Shown in pieces: positions 63,459 to 64,000 of a DNA stretch of 64,000 nucleotides (position 1 is the stretch's first letter; every line of letters starts with the position of its first letter). The stretch comes from Nitrospirales bacterium (GTDB lineage Bacteria; Nitrospirota; Nitrospiria; Nitrospirales; UBA8639), in contig JAJDBP010000002.1 of assembly GCA_029261295.1 (NCBI GenBank), forward strand, positions 434,001-498,000, written 5' to 3'. The notes beneath the pieces are model-generated. The model saw only the letters and a list, made by a program, of their open reading frames with translations. It was not told the origin of the DNA and did not search any database. The position numbers and the translations under genes are program-made.

Positions 63459-64000
63459 TTACGAATCTAATATGAATTCGAAGAGCCAGAAGGAGACGAC
63501 GGTGAAGATAATATCGAAAATGACTAGTAGATGGAGCCATTGCGAATAGAAGGCATAAGGGTCACCGTTGAGGGTGCCGCGTGTGGCTTCGACCGCAGCG
63601 ATCATGACCGGGACGGCCAAGGGCAAGAGCAGGACAGGAAGCATGACTTCTCTGGCACGAATTTGCACCGTTAAGGCTGAGAAGAGGGTGCCAACCGAGG
63701 ATAGCCCTATTGTCGCAAGAAAAAAGACCAGTAACAGCATGCCGATGGCTTCGACGACTTCTAGGTTGAAAAAGATGACGAAAAGGGGAAATAACAAAAT
63801 TTCTACAGTAAACATAAACAGAAAGTTCGCTGTGACTTTCCCGAGATAAATTGCGCCTTTTGGGACAGGACTCATTTGCAACGATTCGATGCAGTCGTTT
63901 TGTAACTCTGAGGTAAAGGATTTTCCAATTCCAATTATGCCGGTAAAGGTGAAAGCCACCCAAATAATGCCCGCGATGAGTTGGCGAGCTGCGTCCTGAT
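63459..64000 (-). CDS. ccmB: Heme exporter subunit CcmB, 5' end outside window
   Basis: The 3' 180 codons are present; the frame stays open to the window edge through IAGIIWVAFTF, typical of the middle of CcmB. The motif FTSELQNDCIESLQMSPVPKGAIYLGK is the cytoplasmic loop (E-x8-LxxSP) of the family. Four membrane segments follow. CcmB forms the ABC complex with CcmA, which should lie beyond the right end, to support release of heme-loaded CcmE from CcmC. Confidence 0.92.
   Translation of the reverse strand, partial: QDAARQLIAGIIWVAFTFTGIIGIGKSFTSELQNDCIESLQMSPVPKGAIYLGKVTANFLFMFTVEILLFPLFVIFFNLEVVEAIGMLLLVFFLATIGLSSVGTLFSALTVQIRAREVMLPVLLLPLAVPVMIAAVEATRGTLNGDPYAFYSQWLHLLVIFDIIFTVVSFWLFEFILDS

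Noticed and set aside
1-64000. Search for tRNA, rRNA, CRISPR repeats, transposases, integrases
   Set aside because: No T-loop-bearing cloverleaf candidate, regular repeat-spacer array or mobile-element gene was found by reading; a tool-based scan could still find a missed tRNA.

Overview
The window reads as ordinary, gene-dense chromosome from a Nitrospira-type bacterium (phylum Nitrospirota). This is an inference. It rests on a complete bacterial 20S proteasome/pupylation operon in a genome that also has Gram-negative-type genes (EnvC, AmpG, YqgE, a DUF748/AsmA-like protein, a full System I cytochrome c maturation locus) and on moderate, roughly 50% GC by eye. That GC would fit a marine-lineage Nitrospira better than the higher-GC ones. 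I see no tRNA, rRNA, CRISPR array, integrase or transposase.

Layout. 1-2.8 kb: end of a hybrid kinase, an NtrC-type sigma-54 activator, a good sigma-54 promoter and a receiver-only regulator. 2.9-9.9 kb: small metabolic and hypothetical genes (crcB, polyphosphate glucokinase, a deaminase, TraB/GumN, LOG) with a decayed short-chain dehydrogenase. 9.9-17.3 kb: a minus-strand operon arc-dop-prcB-prcA-pafA followed by an M23 peptidase gene; no Pup/UBact modifier gene is visible in it. 17.3-19 kb: thiS-thiG-thiE. 19.2-20.1 kb: a stand-alone PolX-like N-terminal domain and a RAM-only Lrp protein. 20.1-29 kb: ffh-rpsP-rimM-trmD-rplS-rnhB-yraN-ftsE-ftsX-envC-ctpA, joining translation, SRP targeting and cell-wall splitting. 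29.5-36.9 kb: a DUF748 protein, a DUF1295 membrane enzyme, and a cyclic-di-GMP-I riboswitch in front of a secreted zinc metalloprotease with tandem Ig-like modules. 37-49 kb: AmpG, YqgE, a YggX-like protein, Ppx/GppA, a methyltransferase with a PqqD-like N-terminus, a sigma/putative anti-sigma pair, a Tat-exported DUF882 protein and a VIT-VWA protein.

49.4-64 kb: the ccm locus (ccmB, C, an E-like gene, E, F, G, H, I, minus strand; ccmB runs off the right end). It appears to have been opened twice. A three-gene cluster of membrane and secreted proteins lies beyond ccmI and is bordered on its far side by a relic of a second ccmI 3' end; the relic differs from the resident gene only at synonymous sites. 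A four-gene cassette (ATP-grasp, radical SAM protein with a Cys-Cys-Ala-Glu-Pro tail, DUF169, and one unknown gene on the opposite strand) sits between ccmB and ccmC and is flanked by direct copies of the ccmC leader.

The best candidates for something new are the CCAEP radical SAM/ATP-grasp/DUF169 cassette, the recombination scars around ccm, the c-di-GMP-controlled metalloprotease, and the proteasome operon without a linked modifier. No database search was possible; family names come from motif recognition.
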